Part shown: positions 22,392-30,200 of the stretch, piece after piece
Numbering within the stretch: the stretch's first letter is position 1
How the letters are laid out: every line of letters begins with the position of its first letter
Origin: Nitratireductor luteus
GTDB lineage: Bacteria; Pseudomonadota; Alphaproteobacteria; Rhizobiales; Rhizobiaceae
NCBI RefSeq assembly: GCF_026162365.1
Contig: NZ_JAOANW010000008.1
Span: forward strand, 248,001 to 312,000
Length of the DNA: 64,000 bases
Direction of reading: 5' to 3'
Position numbers and translations under genes: made by a program
Notes under the pieces: generated by a model
The model's database searches: none
Told to the model about the DNA's origin: nothing
What the model saw: only the letters and a program-made list of their open reading frames with translations

Positions 22392-22852
22392 TCCGCGCTT
22401 CCGGCAGCAGCCCCGGAGGCCCGTTGCCGCAATTTCAGAAGCCGTTCGCGCACCTGCGCGCCATGCGCCTTGAGACGCTCCGGCTCCCACATCTGAAAGA
22501 AAAGTCCGCGGCCGACAAAGGCCACTTCCGCCGTAATGCCCGTATGCTCGCGGATGAAGTCGCTTACCGTAATGCGACCGTCCTGGTCGAGCTTCATGAA
22601 CGCTCCATCGCCATGCACGAAGAAGGACATGTCGTCCGCCGTCTGCAGGAACGGATCCTCGTTCGCCATGCGGCTTTCGTAGCGCTCCAGCAGATCGGTG
22701 CCGCCTACATCCATCGCAGGTACATCCAGCGCGCGCAGCCCGTAGAGATCGCCGAACCCGCGCTTCTGCACGACCGACCGGAAGTGCCCGGGCACCGAGA
22801 CCCGCCCCTTCGCATCGATCCTGTTGATCGCACTGGATAAGAACCGATCCAT
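22388..22852 (-). CDS. mraZ: Transcriptional regulator MraZ
   Basis: First gene of the dcw cluster; 154 residues with two tandem AbrB/MraZ-type DNA-binding domains. The first contains [12 protein letters not shown], and the second, around residues 85-100, contains [15 protein letters not shown]. MraZ represses its own operon in other bacteria by binding short direct repeats upstream; a matching repeat set lies about 180 nt upstream here (23035-23069). Confidence 0.96.
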   Translation of the reverse strand: MDRFLSSAINRIDAKGRVSVPGHFRSVVQKRGFGDLYGLRALDVPAMDVGGTDLLERYESRMANEDPFLQTADDMSFFVHGDGAFMKLDQDGRITVSDFIREHTGITAEVAFVGRGLFFQMWEPERLKAHGAQVRERLLKLRQRASGAAAGSAE

Positions 22853-23034
22853 CGCTCGATGTGGCCACGATTGGCGCCCGCCTCTTCCTGGTTGGCTCTA
22901 CCGGCATGCGGCTCAGCTCCATGTCGGCTTCCCGACCCCTCGAAAATAGACGCAATACGCCCTGGCACCCCGCCCGGAGGGACCGGCTGCGCGACCCGCA
23001 AACTCCCTGCTGAAACTATAACCTGATTGATTTG

Positions 23035-23069
23035 ATGGGATAACATGGGGCACCATGGGCGTCAACGGG
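23035..23069. promoter_or_regulatory. Candidate MraZ box in the mraZ promoter
   Basis: Three copies of ATGGG begin exactly 10 bp apart (23035, 23045, 23055), and a fourth degenerate copy, ACGGG, is at 23065. This period and the TGGG core match the MraZ operator described in other bacteria (TGGG-type direct repeats with five-nt spacers). On the minus strand a TTGACG -35-like hexamer overlaps the outer repeats, and a TTATCC -10-like hexamer lies 16 nt inward, so bound MraZ would cover the promoter. The rest of the 388-nt stretch 22853-23240 shows no gene. Confidence 0.65.
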
Positions 23070-23187
23070 AATGATGGACACAACCGTGTGCGAAACCCGC
23101 GTTCCGAGTGCCGCTACACCAGGTTTATCGGTCATTAAGGCTAATGAAGCGTTGACGCACCCGATGGATTCCGGGCGCGCGGGTAGC

Positions 23188-23214
23188 GCCGGCGTCGGAT
23201 ATCCCGACGCCGGC
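23188..23214 (-). terminator. GC-rich palindrome after rnpB, possible terminator
   Basis: A perfect 11-bp inverted repeat (23188-23198 with 23204-23214) with a 5-nt loop lies about 27 nt beyond the 3' end of rnpB. There is no T-run, so it may be a processing or stability element instead of a classic terminator. Confidence 0.45.
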
Positions 23215-23240
23215 CTGAATGCTGCTCATACCTGGAAAAT

Positions 23241-23703
23241 TGCCAGCCGATCTGTAAGCCGGGTTCTGTATGGCTGCAGCGGCAAGCGCTGCAACGTGGC
23301 GACCATTCCTCTGGGACCGGTGTCGCCACCGGCCTCGAGCGACCTACCCGAACGGCCGGGCCGAAAACCGCCCTCGAAGGTTGCCCTTCGCACCGTTCCT
23401 ATTCGGTCTTGCTCCCGGTGGGGTTTACCGTGCCGCCCCTGTTACCAGGCGCGCGGTGGGCTCTTACCCCACCCTTTCACCCTTACCCCGCCGGTATTTC
23501 GGTCCGCCCCATCACATCAGGGATTGTGGTTTTCCTCGACGTCGGTTCGACCGAAATACAGGCGGGGCGGTTTGCTTTCTGTGGCACTTTCCCTGGGGTT
23601 GCCCCCGCCGGGTGTTACCCGGCACCGTGTTTTCGTGGAGCCCGGACTTTCCTCAAGCGCCGCCTTTCGGCATTGGCGCCTGCGGCCGCCCGACCGGCTG
23701 GCG
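23241..23703 (-). ncRNA. rnpB: RNase P RNA (type A)
   Basis: Catalytic RNA that trims tRNA 5' leaders. Read on the minus strand, the 5' part carries the universal GAGGAAAGTCCGGGCTCC signature (around 23636-23653). The middle has the AGGGTGAAAGGGTGGGGTAAG core, and the 3' part has ACAGAACCCGGCTTAC (around 23252-23268). The ends CCAGCCG and CGGCTGG pair as helix P1, which sets the boundaries to within a few nt. The length of about 460 nt is somewhat long for an alphaproteobacterial RNase P RNA. Overlapping reading frames on either strand are shadows. Confidence 0.95.
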
Positions 23704-23707
23704 TTCC

Positions 23708-23737
23708 GTATAAAGGGATTTTGCGCGCAAAACGCAA
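23708..23737 (-). promoter_or_regulatory. Promoter of rnpB
   Basis: On the minus strand, a -35-like TTGCGT (23732-23737) and a -10-like TTATAC (23708-23713) are separated by 18 nt. They lie just upstream of the inferred 5' end of rnpB near 23703. Confidence 0.6.
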
Positions 23738-23749
23738 ACCCTTTCGCGC

Positions 23750-24451
23750 TTATCCTCGTGTAAGAATGCGCTTGACCTTGGCGCAGTAGGCCGAGGAGAT
23801 GCGGTTCATGCGCTTGGCGCCATGGCCGGCATTGTACCGCAGGATGGCCCCGCAGGTGCTGCCGCCGCCGAGCTGATAGGCCTTCGCCAGGTATTTCATG
23901 CCGTACCGGATATTGGTCTCCGGATCGTAGAGACCCTTGGCGGATCCGCTATACCCCATACCGCGAGCAGTGGAAGGCTTGATCTGCATCAGGCCGATTT
24001 CGCCGGCCCGGCCGCGCGCCGATGCCCGGTAATTGCTTTCAACACTGATGACGGCGTGAGCGAGTGACACCGGCACACCATATTGCGATGCATAACGGGA
24101 AACAATCGAGTGATATGGACGTGAGCCGGACTTGGCAGACGACTTCTCCTTGGAAGACGATTTCGCCTTGGAGGGCGCACGCACGGAAGAAGTGGTCATA
24201 CGATCGACATTGACGGCTTTGGCTTTCGTTTCAGCCGAAGCCTTGGCAGTCTGAACCCCCTGTCGGTCCGACCCGGCGCGCAACACCTTTTTCAGAAGAT
24301 CGCCGAATGTTTTCTCGGAACCATCGGTCTCCGTCTTCGTTTCGGCTGCTGTATCAACGCCGACCGGCTCGGCGTCCTTTGCATATGCATGAGATGCAAT
24401 GGTCAACGTTCCGGCGGCCAGCGTCGCCGCCAATAGTATCTTGATGTTCAT
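23750..24451 (-). CDS. Lytic transglycosylase, SLT domain
   Basis: Exported peptidoglycan-cleaving enzyme of 233 residues. The signal peptide is residues 1-24 (ends in SHAYA), followed by a low-complexity Lys/Ser/Ala linker. The C-terminal SLT domain has the catalytic glutamate in ISVESNY, then GEIGLMQIKPSTA and AILRYNAGHG. The start at 24451 has an AGGT ribosome site and begins the signal peptide; a longer frame upstream lacks one. It sits between a cell-wall amidase and rnpB. Confidence 0.9.
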   Translation of the reverse strand: MNIKILLAATLAAGTLTIASHAYAKDAEPVGVDTAAETKTETDGSEKTFGDLLKKVLRAGSDRQGVQTAKASAETKAKAVNVDRMTTSSVRAPSKAKSSSKEKSSAKSGSRPYHSIVSRYASQYGVPVSLAHAVISVESNYRASARGRAGEIGLMQIKPSTARGMGYSGSAKGLYDPETNIRYGMKYLAKAYQLGGGSTCGAILRYNAGHGAKRMNRISSAYCAKVKRILTRG

Positions 24452-24621
24452 TTTTACCTGTCTTCGTTTCGCCGGCGCGAGAGCGCGGCGTGATTGCTGT
24501 GTGCGATGCGGAATAAGGGCTCCCGCCTTCGGCCCGGGCCGCGTCTCACAGGACAAAGCGTGGAAAGAACGGCCACAGCATTCAAAAATCGTAACCCAAT
24601 GAAATACTTGGCCGGGAAAGC

Positions 24622-25392
24622 TCAGGAAATCGTGTTGTCATTCGGCAGCAGGGCCAAGAGCCGCAACAGGGTATCGCGGGTCGACCAGTCGGCGATTCCA
24701 TCGACTCGATCCGGCCGGAAATGACGCTGGAATGCAGCCACGACGGCTTCTGTCTGGGCATCGTAAAAGCCGGTTATTTCAATGCCGTAGCCGTAATAGG
24801 TCAGCATGGATTGAAGCTTTTCGACGCTCTCGCCCTTCACGCCGACATCAAGCACGACCCCGTCGGCCAGCGACGCGGGACGCACATAGAGTCCCACGCC
24901 GTTGTCGGCCAGTTCACGCCACGGGAATTTCTCGCCCGGATCGATCTTGCGACCAGGTGCCACATCGGAATGACCAAGCACTCGTTGAGGCCGGATGCCC
25001 CGGCGGCGGCCAATATCCCGACATAATTCGATCACCGCCTCGATCTGCCGCACGGGAAAATCCGGATAGCCGAAAGCATGGCCGGGATTGGCGATCTCAA
25101 TGCCTATGGAGCACGAATTCACGTCGCTGGCCCCGTTCCAGGAGCCCTTGCCTGCATGCCAGGCACGAGCCTCCTCGCGCACCATCTGCACCACACGCCC
25201 ATCCTCATGGACGAGATAGTGGGAGGAGACTTCGCTGGCCGGATCGCACAACCAGCGCTCGGCCGCCTCGCCGCTTTCCATGCCGGTATAATGGAGAACG
25301 ATGGTATCGGGGATCATGCCGGCGCGCCGTTCCCCGAAATTCGGCGAGACGCGCACATCTGCCGCCGGGTAGTCGGCCATGAAGCCGCTCAT
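24622..25392 (-). CDS. N-acetylmuramoyl-L-alanine amidase, AmpD type with peptidoglycan-binding domain
   Basis: Zinc amidase (Amidase_2 fold), 256 residues, no signal peptide. Zinc-site motifs are IVLHYTGM near residue 31 and LGHSDVAPGRKIDPGEKFPW near residues 160-180. A C-terminal PG_binding_1 domain (about residues 190-245) contains VEKLQSMLTYYGY and TEAVVAAFQRHF. The lack of a signal suggests recycling of cytoplasmic anhydro-muropeptides, as for AmpD. Its ATG overlaps the stop of the upstream DnaJ-like gene by 4 nt, an arrangement common in Rhizobiales. Confidence 0.9.
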   Translation of the reverse strand: MSGFMADYPAADVRVSPNFGERRAGMIPDTIVLHYTGMESGEAAERWLCDPASEVSSHYLVHEDGRVVQMVREEARAWHAGKGSWNGASDVNSCSIGIEIANPGHAFGYPDFPVRQIEAVIELCRDIGRRRGIRPQRVLGHSDVAPGRKIDPGEKFPWRELADNGVGLYVRPASLADGVVLDVGVKGESVEKLQSMLTYYGYGIEITGFYDAQTEAVVAAFQRHFRPDRVDGIADWSTRDTLLRLLALLPNDNTIS

Positions 25393-26099
25393 AACGCCCG
25401 CCGGCTCATCTCGATCTGCTCATAGGCCGCATTGAGGGCAGCCATGCGGCTGTTGGCAATGGTGATGAACTCTTCGGGAACACCTCTTGCGATCAGCCGA
25501 TCCGGGTGACTATCCGCCACCAGCCTGCGGTACTGACGCTTGATATCGCTGAAAGGCGTGTCGGGAGCGACCCCAAGAAGAATATAAGGATCGGCCTCGC
25601 CGCCGACGACGTGCCGCGCCTTGATGCGGGCGAAGTGCGCCTCGCTGATGGCGAATATCCCGGCTACACGCTGAAGGAAGGTCAGTTCGCGCTCATGGAC
25701 GACGCCGTCGGCCTTGGCGATGTGGAACAGCCCATCGATAATATCCTCCAGCATGGCGCAATTGGGTTTGCCGGACCCGCAAAGGCCAGCCATCTGACGC
25801 GCATAGGCTTCGAAGCCGGCGACATCCCGCTGCGCCAGGTCATAGAGGCGGGCGACGTTGCGCATCTCTTCGCTGGGCACCGCGAATATCTCATGAAAGG
25901 CATGCACTTCGTCGGCCGTCACAACGCCGTCGGCCTTGGCCATTTTCGCCGAAAGCGCAATCAGCGCAATCGAGAACGCAACCTTGCGCCGCAGCACCGG
26001 ATCGCCTTCGAAGGCCGAACGAACGGCCTCGACAATCGCACTGAGCACGCTGCCGGAAGCGCGGGCGACGAAGTCGGAGATTCGCACAAATATTGTCAT
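25389..26099 (-). CDS. TerB/DjlA-like co-chaperone with C-terminal J domain
   Basis: Protein of 236 residues. The N-terminal two thirds is a TerB-like helical domain with two acidic repeats (AKADGVVTADEV and AKADGVVHERELT). The C-terminal J domain (about residues 170-235) has the DPYILLGV start and the HPD motif in DSHPDR that stimulates DnaK. Unlike E. coli DjlA there is no clear N-terminal membrane anchor. Function beyond DnaK partnership is unknown. Confidence 0.88.
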   Translation of the reverse strand: MTIFVRISDFVARASGSVLSAIVEAVRSAFEGDPVLRRKVAFSIALIALSAKMAKADGVVTADEVHAFHEIFAVPSEEMRNVARLYDLAQRDVAGFEAYARQMAGLCGSGKPNCAMLEDIIDGLFHIAKADGVVHERELTFLQRVAGIFAISEAHFARIKARHVVGGEADPYILLGVAPDTPFSDIKRQYRRLVADSHPDRLIARGVPEEFITIANSRMAALNAAYEQIEMSRRAL

Positions 26100-26202
26100 C
26101 GTGCGGATTTCTTAAAGCGATTTGGTCGAGATTTCGAGGCCGCTTTTTCACTTCACCCGCGGCGCCGGGAAATTTACTTCTCCACGGCGATTAGAAGGGC
26201 GT

Positions 26203-26233
26203 CGGGAGAGGCGGCTTGGCGCGGCCTCTCCCG
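26203..26233. terminator. Stem-loop between lipoprotein and co-chaperone genes
   Basis: A perfect 10-bp inverted repeat (26203-26212 with 26224-26233) with an 11-nt loop lies in the 161-nt gap between the two minus-strand genes. It has no T-run downstream on the minus strand; an A7 run follows on the plus side. It may end or process the lipoprotein transcript. Confidence 0.4.
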
Positions 26234-26260
26234 GTATCAAAAAAACAGTGCTTCCGGCGC

Positions 26261-26458
26261 CTACTGGGCGGGTTGCGTGCTGCCTTCCTCGTCAGGCGTG
26301 ACACCTTGTGTCGTGGTGTCGTCCGTCGGCTCTTCCAGGGGGGCCTGTTCTTGTACATCCGGATCGACACCCTGAGTGGTCGTATCGTCGGTATCGCTGC
26401 AGGCCGCCAAGCCGGCGAACGCTACAGCGGATACAAGACCGGTCAAAATCCTTTTCAT
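26261..26458 (-). CDS. Small lipoprotein with duplicated acidic/threonine repeat
   Basis: A 65-residue protein: signal peptide with lipobox GLAAC at about residues 16-20, then a mature part of roughly 46 residues rich in Asp, Glu, Thr and Gln. The mature part repeats DDTTTQGV-x-PD twice. The GGAGG ribosome site 6 nt before the ATG at 26458 argues that it is translated. I do not recognise a family function; the composition suggests a disordered periplasmic lipoprotein. Confidence 0.75.
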   Translation of the reverse strand: MKRILTGLVSAVAFAGLAACSDTDDTTTQGVDPDVQEQAPLEEPTDDTTTQGVTPDEEGSTQPAQ

Positions 26459-26576
26459 TTCTGCCTCCGTTGAATACACCGCCCCACTGGGCAGCCGAGG
26501 CGGAAATGCGCTCCTCCTTGCTTGGGTTTCCTCACATTGAATGAAGAGTGGTTACATCTGTTGGCCGGCAAGAGGG

Positions 26577-27110
26577 CTATAGCGACGTCGCGCTGCGGGC
26601 GGCCTGGTCATATTGGCCGGAGATCGTCCGCATCATCGCGGCGATACCGGACAGCGCCTCCTCGTCGAGGTTGAGCCGCTTCATGGAGGCAACCAGCAAG
26701 CTCTCACGCACCTGATGATAGCGGTGGCAGGCCTCAAGCCCCTTCTGCGTGGCTTTCACGGTCTTTTCCTTGCCGCGCTTGGACGAAGCGACCAGTCCCA
26801 GCGCATCGAGTTTCTTGATAGCGTAGGTGACCACATGCGTGTCCTCGATATTGAAGAGCATGCACAGTTCCGAAAGCGTCTTTTCACGGTTGCGGTGGGC
26901 GACGGCATGAAGCAGATGGACGGCGATCGGCTGCAGCCCCGGCACACCGGCCGCCGCCATGCAGCGCACCATCCAGCGCTCGAAGGAGTGGTGCATCAGT
27001 GTCATCGCGAACTCGATCTCCGAAAGCGCCGGCATCGCGCCGGCCGCCAGATGCGATGCGGTGACCACCGGGCCGATGCCATGATTTGTCTTTTGCGCCC
27101 TGTCGCTCAT
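26577..27110 (-). CDS. MarR-like winged-helix regulator
   Basis: Protein of 177 residues with a central winged helix: helices around EKTLSELCMLFNIEDTHVVTYAIKKLDALGLV (the recognition region, split here by function, not domain), then a wing with SSKRGKEKTVKAT and a C-terminal dimerisation helix. The start at 27110 lies 2 nt after the dctM stop with a GAGGTGAAG ribosome site, so it is the last gene of the TRAP operon. It probably controls the divergent promoters at 30047-30200, which contain a palindrome; the ligand is unknown. Confidence 0.82.
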   Translation of the reverse strand: MSDRAQKTNHGIGPVVTASHLAAGAMPALSEIEFAMTLMHHSFERWMVRCMAAAGVPGLQPIAVHLLHAVAHRNREKTLSELCMLFNIEDTHVVTYAIKKLDALGLVASSKRGKEKTVKATQKGLEACHRYHQVRESLLVASMKRLNLDEEALSGIAAMMRTISGQYDQAARSATSL

Positions 27111-27112
27111 CT

Positions 27113-28417
27113 TCACCTCGCCAGCATCGTTTGCGGCAGCCACAGTGCCAGTTGCGGAAATGCCACGATCAGCCCCACCGCCACGATCATCAGACAGAAG
27201 AACGGCAGCGTCATCTGCGCGACCCTGAGGATGTTGTGGCCGGTCAGTCCCTGCAGAACAAAGAGGTTGAATCCCACGGGAGGCGTAATCTGGCTCATCT
27301 CCACCACGAGCACGAGGTAGATGCCGAACCATATGATGTCGAGCCCCGCCGCCTCGATCATCGGCAGGATCACGGAGGTGGTCAAAACGACGATTGAAAT
27401 ACCGTCGAGAAAACAGCCGAGAACGGCGAAAAACAACGTCAGCGCCGCCAGCAGCGCAAAGGGCGAAAGCCCAAGGCTGCCGATATAGGCCGCCAGTTCG
27501 CGCGGAATGCCCGTATAGCCCATGGCCACCGTCAGCACCGCCGCCCCTGCGAGTATCAGCACGATCATGCAGGACGTGCGGGTCGCCTGTCTCAGAGCGT
27601 CGACGAAGCTTGCCCGGTTGAGCGTGCCGGTAAAGCCCGACAGCGTGAGAGAGAGCATCACGCCCACCACCGCCGCCTCGGTCGGCGAAGCGAACCCGCC
27701 ATAGATGGATCCGATGACACCGGCGATCAGGGCGATGATCGGAAAAAGCCGCCGTGTCTGCCACAGACGCTGAAGGTAGGGCACCCGCGCGTCCGGCTCC
27801 GGCATGCGATGGCGGTTGATCAGCGACCAGATCACCGTATAGCCCATGAAGAGCGTCGCCAGCATCGCTCCCGGCACCACGCCAGCGATGAACAGCCGGG
27901 CGATCGACTGCTCGGTGGCCGCGCCATACACGATGAGGATGATGGACGGAGGGATCAGCAGCCCCAGCGTACCGGAGCCAGCCAGCGTGCCGATCGCCAT
28001 CTTCTCGTCATAGCCGCGTCGCCTCAGTTCCGGCAGTGACATGCGCCCGATGGTGGCCGTCGTGGCCGCCGAGGAGCCGGAAACGGCGGCGAATATGGCA
28101 CAGCCGAGGATATTCACATGCAGAAGCCTGCCGGGCATCCGCCGCATCCAAGGCGCAAGGCCGGCGAACATGTCCTCGGCCAACCGCGTGCGGAACAGGA
28201 TTTCGCCCATCCAGATGAACATCGGCAGTGCCGCCAGATCCCAGGAATTGACCGCACCCCATACCGTTGTCGCCATGACCGCGCCGGGCGGCGCGGAGAC
28301 CATGAGGAAGATCGTCGCCAATCCCACCGCGGTAAGGGCCAGCGCCACCCACAGCCCCGCCGCCAGCAACAGGAGAACGAAAACGCTGAGCAGAAGGGAA
28401 GTTGTCGCCAGATCCAT
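27113..28417 (-). CDS. dctM: TRAP transporter large permease (DctM family)
   Basis: Membrane subunit of a tripartite periplasmic transporter that imports organic acids with sodium; 434 residues, about twelve hydrophobic helices. Typical motifs are SGSSAATTATIG in the first half and GYTGIPRELA and PPVGFNLFVLQG in the second. Its ATG overlaps the dctQ stop by 1 nt (TGATG). Confidence 0.93.
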   Translation of the reverse strand: MDLATTSLLLSVFVLLLLAAGLWVALALTAVGLATIFLMVSAPPGAVMATTVWGAVNSWDLAALPMFIWMGEILFRTRLAEDMFAGLAPWMRRMPGRLLHVNILGCAIFAAVSGSSAATTATIGRMSLPELRRRGYDEKMAIGTLAGSGTLGLLIPPSIILIVYGAATEQSIARLFIAGVVPGAMLATLFMGYTVIWSLINRHRMPEPDARVPYLQRLWQTRRLFPIIALIAGVIGSIYGGFASPTEAAVVGVMLSLTLSGFTGTLNRASFVDALRQATRTSCMIVLILAGAAVLTVAMGYTGIPRELAAYIGSLGLSPFALLAALTLFFAVLGCFLDGISIVVLTTSVILPMIEAAGLDIIWFGIYLVLVVEMSQITPPVGFNLFVLQGLTGHNILRVAQMTLPFFCLMIVAVGLIVAFPQLALWLPQTMLAR

Positions 28418-28971
28418 CAGACCACCTCCGTCTCGTCGCCACGATCGGAAGCCAGATAGGACGGCGTTCCGCCGGTGACCGCCGCGGCGAAGTCGTCGAC
28501 CAGTGAAAGCGTGAAAATAGCCGCGCCCACCGCCATCGCGCCCTGCGGTATCCATAGCGGAATGGCAATGATGCCGTAGGAGAGTTCATTGTAGCGAACG
28601 CTGTCGAGCGCCAGAAGCGCAACATACCAGGCGAACAGGCCGGCAATCGCTGTCGCCACCGCCAGCACCGCCACTTCCACAACGTGGCGCAAGCCCGTAG
28701 GCAGCGGAGCGATCGCCAGCGTCACCCTGATATGGGTGCCCGCCCGAAACGAGCCAGCGAGCGCCAGGAACGAAGCGGCCACCAGCAGGAAACCCGCGAT
28801 TTCCGCCAGCGAGGGAACCAGGAATCCGTACGGCCTGTTGCCTGCCATTACCAGCAGCGTATCGAACACACGGCCCGCCACCTGGGCGAATACGAGGATA
28901 GCGGTGGCCGCAAGCGCCGTCATGGCAAGCCATTCGGACGCGGCATAAAGGCCGTTCAGGAAAGATCGCAT
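28417..28971 (-). CDS. dctQ: TRAP transporter small permease (DctQ family)
   Basis: Small membrane subunit, 184 residues with four predicted helices, containing WIPQGAMAVGAAIF in the last helix as in the DctQ family. I chose the ATG at 28971 because an AAGGTGG ribosome site precedes it and helix 1 follows directly; the longer frame adds an Arg/Pro-rich stretch out of the intercistronic hairpins. Confidence 0.9.
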   Translation of the reverse strand: MRSFLNGLYAASEWLAMTALAATAILVFAQVAGRVFDTLLVMAGNRPYGFLVPSLAEIAGFLLVAASFLALAGSFRAGTHIRVTLAIAPLPTGLRHVVEVAVLAVATAIAGLFAWYVALLALDSVRYNELSYGIIAIPLWIPQGAMAVGAAIFTLSLVDDFAAAVTGGTPSYLASDRGDETEVV

Positions 28972-29009
28972 GTCGAACCACCTTGTTGAAGCCGGCAAAG
29001 CCGCGATGA

Positions 29010-29057
29010 GGCGGCGCCGACGCCGCCCGATTGAACCCGGCCGATTGCCGGCCGGGT
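29010..29057 (-). other. Two intercistronic hairpins between dctP and dctQ
   Basis: Two perfect stems lie in the 103-nt gap: GGCGGCG/CGCCGCC (29010-29027) and a 9-bp stem with a 5-nt loop (29035-29057). Such hairpins after a binding-protein gene usually protect its 3' end, so that the soluble receptor is made in excess over the membrane subunits. That role is inference. Confidence 0.6.
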
Positions 29058-29074
29058 CCCGAACAAGGGTGGGG

Positions 29075-30046
29075 CTAGTTCCTGTAGGCCTCAAGAATGG
29101 CCTGACCTTCCGCGCCGGCCTTTTCCGCCCACTCCTCGGACATGGTCTCGCCGATCTCGGCAAGCCCTGCCTTGAGCTCGTCGCTGGGGCGCGCAACGAT
29201 GATGCCGTTCTCCTTCAGGATCTGCGTCTTTTCCTCGGTTTCCTGCTTGGAGGCGTCCCAGCCGCGCGTTTCCGCCTCTGCCGCGGCCTTCATCACTGCA
29301 TCCTGCTGCTCGGGCGCCAAGGCATCGAAGGCCTGCTGATTGACGAAAACCATGTTGCGCGGCAGCCATGCCTGTGTGTCGTAATAATGGGTCAGGAAGT
29401 CCCAAACCTGGGTATTGGCGCCGGTCGAAGGCGAGGTGATCATCGCCTCGACCCGGCCGGTGGCGAAAGCCGTCGGCAGATCCGGCACCTCAACCTGTGT
29501 CGGCAGCGCGCCGGCAAGCTGCGCCAGCCTTTCGGTCGAAGCGTTATAGGCGCGCATCTTCAGGCCCTTGAGGTCGTCGATAGAATCGACCTCCTTGTGC
29601 GTATAGAGCCCCTGCGGCGGCCACGGCACCGAAAACAGCAGCTTCAGCCCCTGCTCTTCCAGCTTCGTCGACAACGCGTCCTTTGAGGCATCATAGAGCT
29701 TCTTCGCGTCCTCATAGCTGGTCGCGAGGAACGGCACGGAATCGATCTCGTAGATGGGATCCTCGTTGGAAAGGCGCGAAACGAGCACCTCGCCTATCGG
29801 CGCCAGGCCCTGGCGCACTGCGTTCTTGATGTCGGGATGCTTGAAAAGCGAGCCGTTGGCGTGGACCGTGATCGCCAGCGCGCCTCCCGTCGCTTCCTTC
29901 ACGTCCTCGGCGAATTCGGTGATGTTCACCGTGTGGAAGTTCGTGTCGCCATAAGGAACCGGCATGTCCCATTTCGTCTGGGAATGCGCGGATGTCGCAA
30001 AGCCGATGGCGGTGGCGAGCAGCGCGGTCTTCGCTAGATATTTCAT
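29075..30046 (-). CDS. dctP: TRAP transporter substrate-binding protein (DctP family)
   Basis: Periplasmic receptor of 323 residues. A signal peptide covers about residues 1-23 (ends in TSAHS). The fold motifs include the arginine-bearing LKGLKMRAYNAS segment, where the arginine normally binds the substrate carboxylate. The family is certain, the substrate is not; a divergent 5-oxoprolinase-type gene suggests 5-oxoproline or a related lactam. The ATG at 30046 begins the signal peptide; the frame upstream starts with TTG inside the promoter and is rejected. Confidence 0.92.
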   Translation of the reverse strand: MKYLAKTALLATAIGFATSAHSQTKWDMPVPYGDTNFHTVNITEFAEDVKEATGGALAITVHANGSLFKHPDIKNAVRQGLAPIGEVLVSRLSNEDPIYEIDSVPFLATSYEDAKKLYDASKDALSTKLEEQGLKLLFSVPWPPQGLYTHKEVDSIDDLKGLKMRAYNASTERLAQLAGALPTQVEVPDLPTAFATGRVEAMITSPSTGANTQVWDFLTHYYDTQAWLPRNMVFVNQQAFDALAPEQQDAVMKAAAEAETRGWDASKQETEEKTQILKENGIIVARPSDELKAGLAEIGETMSEEWAEKAGAEGQAILEAYRN

Positions 30047-30122
30047 ATTAGTCTCCCATCTTTCGTTCGGCGACGGTCGTTCCCTGTTCTCGTCGCGATG
30101 GCCAAGAGTTGCACACACGGAC

Positions 30123-30149
30123 AAAATGTCAACAAATTATTGACGTTTT
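30123..30149. promoter_or_regulatory. Palindromic operator candidate between dctP and the oxoprolinase gene
   Basis: Imperfect inverted repeat: AAAATGTCAA (30123-30132) and TTGACGTTTT (30140-30149) match in nine of ten positions, with a 7-nt AT-rich spacer. It holds a TTGACA hexamer on the minus strand and TTGACG on the plus strand, both good -35 matches, so a bound repressor could shut both divergent promoters. The MarR-like protein encoded at 26577-27110 is the obvious candidate. Confidence 0.6.
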
Positions 30150-30200
30150 ATCCAAGACATGATTTTCCTTTGATCACGATAATTCATCGGGAGCAGGTTC

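Noticed and set aside
23071-23789. Open frames across the 23.1-23.8 kb region
   Set aside because: They cover the RNase P RNA, whose conserved core and P1 pairing explain the sequence.
26577-27764. A 395-codon minus-strand frame fused to the MarR-like gene
   Set aside because: Its first part lies in dctM in another frame; only the part from 27110 has regulator homology and a ribosome site.
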